A stretch of DNA of 64,000 bases from Dichetophora obliterata (Eukaryota > Arthropoda > Insecta > Diptera > Sciomyzidae). Positions 32,221-42,425 of this stretch are shown in pieces. Every line of letters starts with the position of its first letter. Within the stretch, counting starts at the first letter, position 1. The stretch is from contig OY986436.1 in NCBI GenBank assembly GCA_963920525.1, positions 9,214,501 through 9,278,500 on the forward strand, read 5' to 3'. Both the position numbers and the translations under genes were made by a program. The notes beneath the pieces are model-generated. The model was not told the DNA's origin. It was given only the letters and a program-made list of their open reading frames with translations, and searched no databases.

Positions 32221-35076
32221 CTAAACGGTTACTTTGATGCCACCCTTTACTACCGCTTCTGCTGGTGGAAATCTTCTGCTCTGCCCTATGCTACTTTTGC
32301 GCGTTATGCTTGTGCGCAAACCCGACTTTCCAATAATACTGGTGCCACCCAAATTAATACCGCCGCCACCACTGCTACTACGCGACGTCTCCTCGCTCAA
32401 TGGTCTATAGGTGCGTATGCCCGAATTTGAACGCACCGGCAGTAGCGTGACCAACCGATGTGGCGTCTCTGTCGTTGTGGATTCTGCAAACTGTGAAGAC
32501 TTTAACATTTCTTCATATCTATTGGGATCAATAACCTCCACTTCAGCTTCCCCAACCACAGGTAGGGCCGCGCCTATGCCTTCGGAGGACGAGTCTTCCA
32601 TAAAACTAGACATAGGTGGTACAAAGGGTACGCGATGCTGCAGCGGCAGCTCAATGAAACGCTTTGTGGTTACTAACGAGGGTTGCGAAGTTGTGGTCTC
32701 GGTGAATTTAGCTGTGAAAACTGTTGGCGTTATTTCGGTACTTTCGGTTGAAGTGGGCTCTTGTGTAGTCGAGGTTGTTGTAGTCGTTGTACTGTATCTT
32801 GTAGTTGCCTCATTTTTGTGCGTTTGCTGCATCTTGTTATGTGAAAATGGTGGCACTTTATTAGCCACACTGGGTGTGATGCCCAACTTGGAGGCTAGCG
32901 TATCGAAGATTAGTGATATATCCTGTATATTGGTTGCATTATTAATACGCGTCTTGATGTCATTCAAGGTAAAGTTCTCCGCCTTCTCCACATCCTCTGA
33001 GACCCAAGCCTGCAGCGTCTTATTGAAGACGCGTCTCATGTTGCCGGTGTGGCCGAAGCTGCTGCTTGAAGACGAGCTGTTGACAAACTCCCATTTGGAG
33101 TGTGATGGAAAGAGGTTGGAATCGTCCATAATTGAGGGTAGTTTGTTGTTTGTGGGACGTATACGATTACGTTTAGTTGTGGTGGTTGTAGATGCGATTT
33201 GTGGGGATATTTTTGGTAATGGTGTTGTTGTTGTTACACTCGTTGTGGTCATGATGGGCACACTTTTTGTTGTACTTTCAACGGTATTGGTTGTGTCTGC
33301 AGGTGTGTTTCGTGTGGTCTCTACTCTAACGGTTTGATTGATGGCTTGGTTTTGCCTCAGTATAATTTCACGCAGATTCATAAAGTTTGGTTTTTTCGTT
33401 GTTGTTGTTGTGGTAGTAGTAATCACTTCGAGCGAAGGTTCCGTAACATCCTCTTCCTCCTTCTTCAACTGCGCCAACTGTTCTTCCGCGATGTTTCCTT
33501 CTTCCAACAACTTTTCCTCATCCGGTTCGATGCGCGATTGTATTGGTTCTTCGGTGCTCATAGCTTGTGACAAAGTAGTGTTTCCTTCCTCTTTGGGAAG
33601 ATTCAACAAATCCATAAAGAATTCGCCAATTGTATCCGCCAGCTCAGAGTTGGAATTGGGTCTAAGTTTGGGCTGAGTTTTGTTCTGGTTGGGTTTTGAC
33701 GTGCTCATCACCTCCGAATAGACATCCATCTGTAGCGCAGTGGGCTTGGAGGTGATCGTGTTGACTGTGCTAGCTGTGGATGTGGTTGTCTCTGACTCTG
33801 GTTTAGTCTCTGAACCATCTGCCTTGCTGCTGTTATCATGTTTCTTAACAATAACGCCTCCGCCCAGGTGTTCAAATTTCTCATCACCTGCTTCGATGCT
33901 GAAAGGTAGCTTATCGTTAGTGCCCAGCGTTGGATTCAAGGGCTTAAAGGGTGGAACAACTACATCATCTATCAGCGGAACGGGAAGTGGATGCGGCTGC
34001 ACATGAGCACCAATGCCCAGACGCTCAATGCTCTCGGCGGCAGGCAAATATACCGGACTACCAAAACTATGATAAAACATCATGTCTGGAGAGCTGTTAA
34101 CTTCCTCGCTAGAGCTGGGCTTGCGGAAAGCGTTGCTAAAAAAGCCGGTCGCATAAGGATCATAAGGCACACGCGCTGGTGGTGCAGTTGGAGTATCGTA
34201 TATAAAAGGCAACTCCATCTCGTCGATACGATGTTGCGCAACATCTTTCGCTGGAAGCTGAGATGGTAAAAAGGAACTTGTTGATAGCACTGGTGCTGTT
34301 AACGGTATGATGGGTGGTACAGGTGCTGCAGGCGCAGATTGCAACAGCTTGGTGGGAAAAGCCGGTGGTGGGCCTGGAAGAAATTCGGGCACCTCACGAT
34401 GAATGGGACGCCAGGGCTGCGTATCTAGAATGGGTATCGTTGTGAAGAGATTTGAGTCCAATTTGGGCACAATTATTGATGGAGCTGGTGGAGTGAAGGG
34501 TGTAGTTGTGGGTTTTGCTGTGGTGCTCATCGTAGGTCTTGGTGTCGTGGTTATAATTGTTGTTGTTGTAGATGAACTTGAAGTACTAGTAGTGCTCGGT
34601 GTAGTGCTAGGTGTAGTTGTTGTGCTCGCTTTAGGTGCTGGTGTTGTTGTCGTCGTCGTAGTAGTTGTCGATGTAGTTGTCGTTGAACTTGAGCTTGTGC
34701 TTCTTGGTGTTGTTGCCTTCGTTTGTTGTTGTGGTATAATCGTTGTTAACTTTTCAATTGATGGTTTCTTGGGCTTAACACGTAGCGAAAACGGAGTAAC
34801 CGCTTTCGGTGGTAGACTGCTGTAAGCTTTAGTAGGTGCTACCTTTTTGCGCGCTATATCAGCATCGGTCTTTGTTATTTCAAAAGATCCCTCGAAGGAT
34901 CCTTGAATTACAGGTGCATTCTCAACATCTACATCGGGTTCATCATCAGGCGGGTGCGAGCGTGGCGTAGTGCGTGGCTTTACAGATGTGGTCGGTGGCT
35001 TAGACAGCAAGGCAGGCTGTCCACCCTTCTTCATCAGGCGTTTCTCCAGCTGGGTCTGACTGGTCGGCACAGATTG
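32221..35076 (-). CDS. SEA-domain mucin-like membrane protein, last coding exon
   Basis: Terminal exon of 952 codons including TAG. The splice acceptor TTAATAG ends at 35077, and the exon begins QSVPTSQTQ. Together with the three upstream exons it gives 1190 in-frame residues (3573 nt). The exon encodes an extracellular tail: a basic start, a Thr/Ser run (about residues 100-190 of the exon; ACA/ACT-rich codons), Pro-rich stretches, further T-rich blocks near 570-650 and 790-830, and a Ser/Gly/Arg-rich C terminus ending KVTV. Such tracts are expected to be O-glycosylated. Near the start, EGSFEITKTDADIARK resembles the first strand of a SEA domain. No second membrane helix or GPI signal is apparent. 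The specific orthologue is not recognised. Confidence 0.88.
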   Translation of the reverse strand, partial: QSVPTSQTQLEKRLMKKGGQPALLSKPPTTSVKPRTTPRSHPPDDEPDVDVENAPVIQGSFEGSFEITKTDADIARKKVAPTKAYSSLPPKAVTPFSLRVKPKKPSIEKLTTIIPQQQTKATTPRSTSSSSTTTTSTTTTTTTTTPAPKASTTTTPSTTPSTTSTSSSSTTTTIITTTPRPTMSTTAKPTTTPFTPPAPSIIVPKLDSNLFTTIPILDTQPWRPIHREVPEFLPGPPPAFPTKLLQSAPAAPVPPIIPLTAPVLSTSSFLPSQLPAKDVAQHRIDEMELPFIYDTPTAPPARVPYDPYATGFFSNAFRKPSSSEEVNSSPDMMFYHSFGSPVYLPAAESIERLGIGAHVQPHPLPVPLIDDVVVPPFKPLNPTLGTNDKLPFSIEAGDEKFEHLGGGVIVKKHDNSSKADGSETKPESETTTSTASTVNTITSKPTALQMDVYSEVMSTSKPNQNKTQPKLRPNSNSELADTIGEFFMDLLNLPKEEGNTTLSQAMSTEEPIQSRIEPDEEKLLEEGNIAEEQLAQLKKEEEDVTEPSLEVITTTTTTTTKKPNFMNLREIILRQNQAINQTVRVETTRNTPADTTNTVESTTKSVPIMTTTSVTTTTPLPKISPQIASTTTTTKRNRIRPTNNKLPSIMDDSNLFPSHSKWEFVNSSSSSSSFGHTGNMRRVFNKTLQAWVSEDVEKAENFTLNDIKTRINNATNIQDISLIFDTLASKLGITPSVANKVPPFSHNKMQQTHKNEATTRYSTTTTTTSTTQEPTSTESTEITPTVFTAKFTETTTSQPSLVTTKRFIELPLQHRVPFVPPMSSFMEDSSSEGIGAALPVVGEAEVEVIDPNRYEEMLKSSQFAESTTTETPHRLVTLLPVRSNSGIRTYRPLSEETSRSSSGGGGINLGGTSIIGKSGLRTSITRKSSIGQSRRFPPAEAVVKGGIKVTV

Positions 35077-35135
35077 CTATTAAGTATAGGCAATGTTAAT
35101 ATTGATCGGTATTCTCAAAGTTATTCAAAACTTAC

Positions 35136-35298
35136 TACATCCTTAAAGAGTGAGGCTGACTTGACAACTTGATCATCTAGTATACGCTTGATCTCAACTG
35201 ACTCGGCATCAATACGTAGCGAACGATAGAGTGACTTAACAGCAGTAGTCTCCACGAAAAGCGACTCTTTGATATACTCCTCTACACTGTGTATGTTT
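35136..35298 (-). CDS. SEA-domain gene, third exon of the window
   Basis: 163-nt exon between acceptor TTTACTACAG and donor GTAAGT. It encodes NIHSVEEYIKESLFVETTAV and continues through YRSLRIDAESVEIKRILDDQ. This supplies the second half of the SEA fold (helix then the ID..SVEI strand). Phase matches both neighbours: the split codon CA|A gives Gln, and the exon ends on a codon boundary after Val. Confidence 0.85.
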
Positions 35299-35364
35299 CT
35301 GTAGTAAAGCAAGCAACAGTTTAAAAGCCTCTCACTTGTAAAAGCTCAAAAGACAAACACTTAC

Positions 35365-35602
35365 TGTGGCAATTTCCTCACATCCAGAAAAGTTCTAAAG
35401 TTCACCTTAATCAATGGTCCCTCACCGAAACCCCAGACATCGGTGCGCAACGGTTGAAGGCCATTATCTGTTAGAGCACGCTCTACAAAGCGTTTATAAA
35501 ACTCAATCTTCTGCTTATAGGTTGTTGTATGATTGTATTTGAGTCCAGTGGAGAATAGATCACCCTTAGCAATACGAAAGGAACCCTCGAAAGCAAGAAC
35601 AG
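35365..35602 (-). CDS. SEA-domain gene, second exon of the window
   Basis: 238-nt exon with acceptor TTTTCTTTAG and donor GTAAGTG. It encodes VLAFEGSFRIAKGDLFSTGL, then a Tyr/Lys-rich helix (YKQKIEFYKRFVERAL) and VWGFGEGPLIKVNFRTFLDV. FEGSFRI followed by the helix and two strands is the usual opening of a SEA domain. The GSVVV-type autocleavage motif is not seen; the equivalent turn reads GEGPLIKV, so autoproteolysis looks unlikely. The first codon is split with the previous exon (C|CT, Pro). Confidence 0.87.
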
Positions 35603-35677
35603 CTAAAGAAAATATTACAATAGAGAATTCAAAATAAATGTGTTTGTTCTTATTTAGCTACGCAAGTGCGAACTTAC

Positions 35678-35993
35678 GATCTTCCATATTCGCTTTGATG
35701 GTGCTGAAGTAGAACGCCAGACCAGCTATTGAGATCACCGCTAGAAGCACTATAAAAGCTGCCGTCGTTAGTATAATGGAAAAGGATTTTGTTTTCTGAT
35801 AGTGGTTGTGTGTTTTTGCGGAAAATGTCGAGGGTGCCACATTGCGTCCATCTCGCCAAATGCCCCATGAGTTGTAGCCAAACTGACTGTTGATGCTGTG
35901 ATCGTTTGTATACGAGGGTTGTTTATTCATGTGGTAGTAGGCACCCAGGGTTGACCTGCGGCCAAGTGTGTTCTGATACGTGTAGTCATTTGT
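35678..35993 (-). CDS. SEA-domain gene, transmembrane exon
   Basis: 316-nt exon with acceptor CTCTATTTTCAG and donor GTAAGT. The frame starts TNDYTYQNTLGRRSTLGAYY, so the true N terminus is on an upstream exon beyond 35993; the ATG at 36012 lies in the intron. Residues 1-70 are polar with several Lys/Arg next to the membrane (HYQKTKS). Residues 71-97 (starting FSIILTTAAFIVLLAV) form a single membrane helix. Positive charges before the helix and a SEA domain after it suggest type II topology, with the mucin tail outside. Tyr-rich cytoplasmic motifs are visible; function unknown. Confidence 0.86.
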
Positions 35994-36779
35994 CTGAAAA
36001 TAGAGAAAAAACATGATTTTGAATTCTGTGCAGAAAGTTGGACCATCTTTTAAATAGTTCTGAACTAGTTTTAAAAAGGATCAGTACTGGTTCCTCTACA
36101 AAACCCTTTTACATTTATCGAACTGACGGTTTTTACGTGTCAATATGTTGATGTCATATGAAAAGACAATTATACCCAAAAACAACCTTTTTCCTAATAT
36201 TTAAACTAGTTCCAATATAGTCTCATCTCCAAACTGGTACTTTTTGCTAAAGCATTACAGAAGATCGTAAAGTGGTTTCAAAGTATTCAAACGTAGATTT
36301 CCCACAATTAGAAATCCAGAATGGCCTTAGCAGATGTTCGGATCAAATTTATTTTTGTTAGTAAAAATTTTGACAAGAAAACAAAATAAAACCAAAGTGA
36401 AATGTTCTACGCTGAAAGTTTTTTGTACTATTTGATAGCAAGTACAAATGGTGCTTCCAATTGACTCCAAAATTACTGCTGGGTTGTTTCAAATTACAAC
36501 TATGAAAAAAAGATTTTGAAAGACCGAAATATTCATATTTTTGAGCTGGCAGAAGCAGCCTGATTATCGAAAGACAAAAATTCCAAACACAGTCATCTCA
36601 TAATAGATTTCAAATTTATCGCGTTAGATTTCTTAATTTTTTTTTTTTAATATAAACTCAAAATGAAGGTTTTAGATGAGGATTACATTAAAATACAAGG
36701 AAACTTATAACAAAATTTGGTTGTAAGAGTAAGTGCTTTAATTTTGAAAATATCAAAATTTGACTCTCAAGACGAAGGT
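35994..36779. other. Intron of the SEA-domain gene; no other feature
   Basis: AT-rich sequence upstream of the 35993 acceptor, without repeats or coding matches. The next exon was not found in the window; a small 5' exon would be invisible to me. Confidence 0.5.
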
Positions 36780-37770
36780 GCAGAATCAAATGTGCGAAAA
36801 AGCAATAGAAAAGCTAGTTAAATATTGTGGTAGATCTGCGCTATCGTGTTCAACCATAAAATATTGGATTGCATAGTTCAAAAGAAGTCGAATCAGCACA
36901 AAAGATGAACATGCCGGGGGAACACCAAAAACAGAGACCACTCCAGAATGCATTGGAAAAATCCAAGATTTCGTATTGGACAATCCCAAAATGAAAGTAC
37001 GTGAGATAGCTATAGCCATAGGCATATCAAGTGGGTCACTGGTTTCAATTTAACAATTTGGTTATGAGAAAGCTGACTGCAAGATAGATGCCGCGTTCAA
37101 TAACAATCCATCAAAAACATTAACGTATTCGCACTTCCAACAAGGTTTAAACAAAATTCGACTGATTTTTAGCTTAAAATAATGACCATGGAGAAAACAT
37201 GTATCCACCGCTATACACCAGAATCTAAGGAATCAGCTAAAAGGGTAGGTCCGAATGAAGGTGCATCAAAGCTAGCGAAGACTCAACAAATGACCTTAAA
37301 GGTGTTGGCGTCTTTTTTAATTAAGGTCGCATTTTGTTCATTGACTATTTGAGAAAAAGAAAAACAATCTACAGTGACTATTATTACAAATTATTGGACC
37401 GATTGAAGAACGAAATCCACAAGAACTATTTATCTAAGAAAAAAAACATATTTTTGCAGGACAATACATCAGCTCACAAATTGATCGAAATCATAACTAA
37501 ATTGAATGAGTTACACCTCGAACTGCTTCCTCATCCCCATATTCTCCAGAGTTGACTCCAAGTGACTTTTATCTTTTCCCAAACTTAAAAAGGTGGCTCC
37601 AGGGAAGGAGATTTGTGACGAATGAATAGGTCGAACTGGAAACTGAAGAGTATTTTTGAACTCTTGAGAAATTTTATTAATTAAAGGGCATCCCAATGTT
37701 AGAAAATTGTTATAATAAGTTTATTAATCTAAAAGATGACTATGTGGAAAAATAAAGAATATTTTTTGAA
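36780..37770 (+). pseudogene. mariner transposase relic
   Basis: Degenerate but readable in pieces: IHRYTPESKESAKR-like (about 37200-37245), FIDYLRKRKTIYSDYYYKLL followed by DRLKNEIHKNYL at 37334-37440, LQDNTSAHK (second catalytic Asp region) and LHLELLPHP followed, after a shift, by YSPELTPSDF (third catalytic region). This is the canonical mariner order, with many stops. It lies in what may still be intron of the SEA-domain gene, in the opposite orientation. Terminal repeats were not identified. Confidence 0.75.
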
Positions 37771-37951
37771 AAAATCGTGTGTTTTCTTTGTTAAACATAG
37801 TACTATGTTGGCTATGTTGGCGTGGAATTTCGCTTACAACTTTTATTTATTTGTTCCGTTTGCAACGTTTTTCAGAGAGCTCAAAGAGAGAGTATGGAAA
37901 TTTCATATGATGTCTTTTTTTCACTTCAAAATAAAAAGGCAGTACAATTAA

Positions 37952-38444
37952 CCTATTAACTACAGGGCCAAAATCGATGAAACTTCGTCCAGAGTCTATA
38001 TATGGCCCTAAACTTTATCTGGCAAAATTTTTACCTCTACAGGTAAGGGCAGGGCGGAGTGATGCATTTTTGCACCACAAGTTGCACCACATACCTTCAC
38101 AGCCGTACCTGTCCAGTTTAAAACAGCAAACGGGCTCTAAATTTATTTTAACATAAAATTTAAAACTTAATAGTTATTATTGAAAAGCCATTTTCGATAT
38201 TGCTATTTGAAATTTTTCCGGAATTTTCAAAAATAAAAAAAAAATAAAAAACCCAAATATTGCGACGCGCCGTGGGCGTAAAATCCAAGTAAACGACCGA
38301 ATTGACTCAAACCAAAAATAATGTGTATTTTCAAAGGTTCATACTAACATAATCCCTACAGTGCCAAGTAATATCACTTTTGCGCTCGCCTGAAGAAAAT
38401 TCTAAAGTATCTGGTGCAAAAATGCACCATTAGCTGGAAATGGG
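37952..38444. mobile_element. piggyBac-type MITE
   Basis: Flanked by TTAA on both sides (37948-37951, 38445-38448). Left end CCTATTAACTAC; right end inward CCCATTTCCAGC. Piggybac-type MITEs have TTAA duplications and CCC-type ends, but the inverted match here is weak, so the call is tentative. Internal GTGCA(A)AAATGCACC motifs repeat near both ends. Confidence 0.42.
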
Positions 38445-39141
38445 TTAAATTGTCGTGAATAAATGTTGCTCAGAAACATGTTGCGATAATTTATCCCAGC
38501 GGAATAGAGTACTGCTCTGATGAAAATGTTGTGAAAATGTCCACTCTTGTTTCGCAGCTGTCAAATTTTTTATAGAGATTTGAGTGGAATATCACATGAA
38601 ACTAAGCAAAGTACTATGCTTTAGGCCGGCAGCATCTTGAACGACCTAGTAGCTGTATCGGATTCTGACTCGATGGCTGCATAATTCAACGATTTAGGTT
38701 AGGCTAAGATCGCTGAGACGGCTCGTACACTTAGGCCTGGGTAGGCCCGTCGTGATACCACATAATCTCTTTTAACCTATGAGAGATTTCCCTCCACAAA
38801 CCAGTTCGATATGATAATGAATTTTAGGATATGCTTGATTTCCAGGCATGAAACTTCGGCAAGTCCGTTTAGAAAGGGTTAGCCCAGAGTTGGCATTCTC
38901 CTTTTTGCTAAAGCTAGACATTCGCAGAGGAAGTGCTGAACATTTTCTACCTCCTCTTCACATTTGGAGCTTCTGCAAAAATCATTTGATGTAAGTCCTA
39001 ACCTAAGAGCATGTGTTTGGATTAGGTAGTGACCCGTGAGGATTCCTATTGTTTTTGACAGATTTACCCTGCTTAGCTCAAGCAGTGAATTGGTGAGTTT
39101 TAAGTTGTATGTAGGCCATGTTGGCTTAGCTGTCCTATATG

Positions 39142-40450
39142 TGTAACGATGATTCGTTACAAAGTTGCACCCTACCCACTACGCCACTGGCCCACTACAC
39201 CACTGTGCCTACGAATCGAATGTTTTGAGCAACAACTACACATACACACAGCATGCATGAGAACGGCCAGCCAGTCAATTTCTAACAAAAACCTAACGAT
39301 TACAACAAACCCCACATGGTAGTGACGAGCTAAACGAGCAAATTTAACATTCAAGCTGGTGCACGATGTTATCATTCTCATGACTTTTACATGCGAGGGT
39401 GAATAAGAGTGTGCAGTTTGTCAGACTTGGACACGGCTCGAAAGCGTAGTGCTTTGCTCCGTCGTTTTGAAAAGAACAAGTCCGTTGTTTCAAAACAAGC
39501 TATCGTAAGGTGGCTCGTTCGAATATATTTAGCCTTAAAGTATTTTATGTAATCACTAGTTATATAAATATAATATAAACTGGCCATTTCAGCCCTTGCA
39601 AGGACTTTGACCTAGCTTCTATTGATCAATTGTGTTGTGCGTGTTATTAAAGGTTTGATCACAAATGACCGAGAACTGGACCTACGAGTTTTATGCCGAC
39701 TCCGAACGGCTTATGTTCTCAAGAAGCTTTACATGGCAATTTTTACTCTCTGAGGTTTGCCATTGTCTGCAGAGAGGTGACGACCGAACAGAAAAATTAT
39801 TTCAATTGAAAAAACTTTCTGTCTGAGCTGGAATTGAACCCGGGCTACCGCGGTTCTTTAGCTTAGGAGCCACGCACTCTACCCACTAGGCTACGGCCGC
39901 CACTAGCAATCACGTTGGCTTCGGTAGATTGGATATCCAACAAATAGATTTATGCTTAAGAATTATCATTTCTTTTGTTTTCTTTCTATTATTAACTTAT
40001 CGTTAAAGTAATAGCAAGGCGATTTACGCCATATATAAAAATACATATCTTGCAATATAAAATGCTAAATAAAGCAGCTTAGTTGGATCTTGCCTGAGAC
40101 GTTGTAACACCGACCGTCACCGAACACCGTTTATCACCGAATTCGGCGAACCAGCATACGAGAACTCCATAGGCAGATTGACTTACGACTGTATACTTAT
40201 TGTTTCATGTATAATAATATAGGGTATTGTAATAAGAAAGACTTACACACAGAAAAATACACTAAGAGAAAAATATATATATATGTATCTGAATTCTGTA
40301 TACTAAAATTACAACTTTAACAATAAAGCAGCAAATATAATTAGCGTTAAATTCATCAAGTCTTCTTACTTTTGGCAAAAGTTTGAGAGTCTTTTGCTGA
40401 CCCTGGAGTGGCTGAGCATACCTCAGCCTTTTGATTAAAACCCACTTGCA
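39142..40450. mobile_element. Solo LTR, copy B
   Basis: Starts TGTAACGATG and ends ACTTGCA (TG...CA termini), with flanks TATG and CATG (3/4 match). The sequence is the same family as copy A at 22905-29303. It has TATATAAAA at 40032-40040 and AAATAAAG at 40067-40074, reasonable promoter and poly(A) signals for an LTR. It sits inside LINE A and carries its own SINE at 39560-39900. Confidence 0.72.
39560..39900 (-). mobile_element. tRNA-derived SINE, family B, inside LTR copy B
   Basis: The minus-strand head at about 39822-39900 reads GCCGTAGCCTAGTGGGTAGA (A box region) and GGTTCAATTCC (B box), then a body and an AT-rich tail at the left. CACTAG flanks both sides (39554-39559, 39901-39906). 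LTR copy A lacks it. It differs in sequence from the family A SINEs. Confidence 0.7.
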
Positions 40451-41095
40451 CATGTATCAAGGTGTTCCCAGCGTTCATATGCAAGATTTAAGGATTTATT
40501 CTTGCATTGTATAAGAGGAAATGGGTATACCAACAAAATCCCCATTTTAGAGGGTGTTTGAAGTCGCACCCTCCCTTGCCAATTCGTCAGCCAAATTATT
40601 GCCCTCGATATCCCTATATCCGGGTTATGAGATAAATTCTGAATAGCCTTGCTATCTCGTTAAGAGATCTGCGGCACTCAATGAGAGTTTTAGAGTTTTC
40701 AATACGCGACTTCAGCGCCTTCAATGCAGCTTGGCTATCTGAAAAGATGGAAATACTCTTTACTCAAAGTCTTTTTAACCTAGAATCTAAGCGGTTTCGT
40801 GAATAGCCATCATTTTCGCTTGGTAGACGCTACAATTATTTGGAAGTCTAAAGGATGCTTCGATTTCAAGATCCTGCAAATAAATAACTCCCCTACTTGT
40901 TCTCGAAGCTTGGATTCATCTGTGAAAATTTTTATGCCGGTGGTTTTAAGGGGAATTTTGTTTGCCCAGTCTAGCCGTGACAGGATGAGAACTACGTAGA
41001 TCTTTTCAGGATTTAGGTAAGACACACAGTAGTCTGTTTTGTCGGGGGCAAAGGAGTTCAGAATAATTGTGTGGCTGCAGTTATTACCTATCCAA

Positions 41096-41488
41096 TTTTT
41101 TTTTTTAAAGATCAAAGAACCAAGGCATGCGCCTTGTACAAACAAGGTTTGGTCTCTGACCTGAAAGGAAAGGGATAGATTTATTAAGAGGAATTGATTG
41201 GAACCATACGTGAATTATTGATAAGCCGAAACAACCGTAAAAGACCATTTTAATTGCTTTTAACCGAGGCGAGTGTTATGCCTTAACCTCGGCAAGCATT
41301 TCTAGCCCTTAGTTGTGTTCCTGCCCTTTAGTTCCATATTTTAAACAATTTATCTGTGGATTTTTAGTTTTCCATAATCCTTTAATGTTGAAAAGAGCAA
41401 AGAAAGTGAAAAGAACCATGCCCAGGATTCACACCAGGGACCTCTGGGTTGATAGTCTAGCGCACTCTCCACTAGACTACAAAGGCCG
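41096..41488 (-). mobile_element. tRNA-derived SINE, family A, copy 2
   Basis: Same family and orientation as the copies at 6913 and 60493, with A box GTAGTCTAGTGGAGAGTG, a degraded B box (GGTGTGAATCC) and a poly-T left edge. It interrupts LINE A between its RT and RNase H parts. Confidence 0.8.
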
Positions 41489-42425
41489 ACAAAGTACAAG
41501 ATCACTTCTAGATTCTCTTTGTCTGAGCGCTGCTGTGTTAGCACATTCCCTGGAAAATATATTAAGAGGAGGAAGGTGAAGCATGACAATTAGAGCGCTG
41601 GTTGGTGTTGAGAACAATGCCCCTGTAATACATAGACTTGCACTTCTTTGAACCTTTGCTAATTTATGAAGTGAAGTTGTCTTATCAAGGGCCCTCCACC
41701 ATACCAGTGAGTCATATATAAGTGTTGGGCGGACAATTGCCGTAAAAATATGGCGTACTACTTTGGGGGAAAAACCACATATTTTACCTATAAAATTTTT
41801 ACAGGAAAATGAAGCTATGTTTGCCTTTTTAACACGTTCTTTAATGATAACATTCCAGATAAGCTTCTTTTCCAAAATAAGTCCTAGGTATTTTGTCTTT
41901 CACTAAAGAGCAACCTCGTGCCGTTCAGACGTGGAGGTTCTAAGTTGGGAATTTTATATTTCCCAGAGAAACTCATCCTTTTCATCTGTTTCATCTGTTT
42001 TCTCCGTGTTTACACTTCAACCACACGAGGATGCCCATCTCTAAAGGATTAAGAGTGCTCTCTCTAGAAAATTTTCTGCTAAAAACGATTGCGATATCAT
42101 CTATATAAGCAACAACCTTGTAGCCTTCCCACTCCATGGTACGTAACAGCTAGTAAACCGTCGCGATCCACAAAAGCGGAGACAAGATACTCCCCTGCGG
42201 AAAACTTCTGCTTACAAACCTGCGAGTAGAGGATCCCCAGTTCTGAGTAAACCACCCTGCCCAAAAGCATCTGATGTATGAAACTCATGAGAATATCCTC
42301 CACCCCCAGTTCCAACAAGGCAGATGTGACCGCACATGGAAGGACGTTATTGAATGCTCCTGCTATGTCTAGAAAAGCAGCAAGCGCATATTCTTTGTTC
42401 TCAAGTAATTTTTTCGATTGTAGAC

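Larger units (their letters stand above)
38640..42425 (-). mobile_element. LINE A (R1/LOA-like), split by an LTR and a SINE
   Basis: Minus-strand non-LTR retrotransposon in four blocks. 42425-41489: reverse transcriptase with ALAAFLDIAGAFNNV (palm motif A) and AYIDDIAIVFSR, where the usual YADD reads YIDD (42096-42107), then HIFTAIVRPTLIYDSLVWW. 41095-40451: RNase H with FSDSQAALKAL. 39141-38640: C-terminal CCHC knuckle C-x4-C...HFLCEC. A SINE (41096-41488) and a solo LTR (39142-40450) interrupt it. Stops and frameshifts are frequent; the N terminus is lost at the hexamer array. Confidence 0.75.

Noticed and set aside
32411..33337. 308-codon plus-strand frame, and 34403-34825
   Set aside because: Antisense shadows of the Thr-rich exon; Val-rich composition is the complement of ACN codons.
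39822..39900. Functional tRNA gene
   Set aside because: A and B boxes are present, but the sequence continues into a SINE body with flanking duplication CACTAG, and the cloverleaf is incomplete. The same reasoning applies to 7235-7308, 41415-41488 and 60820-60890.
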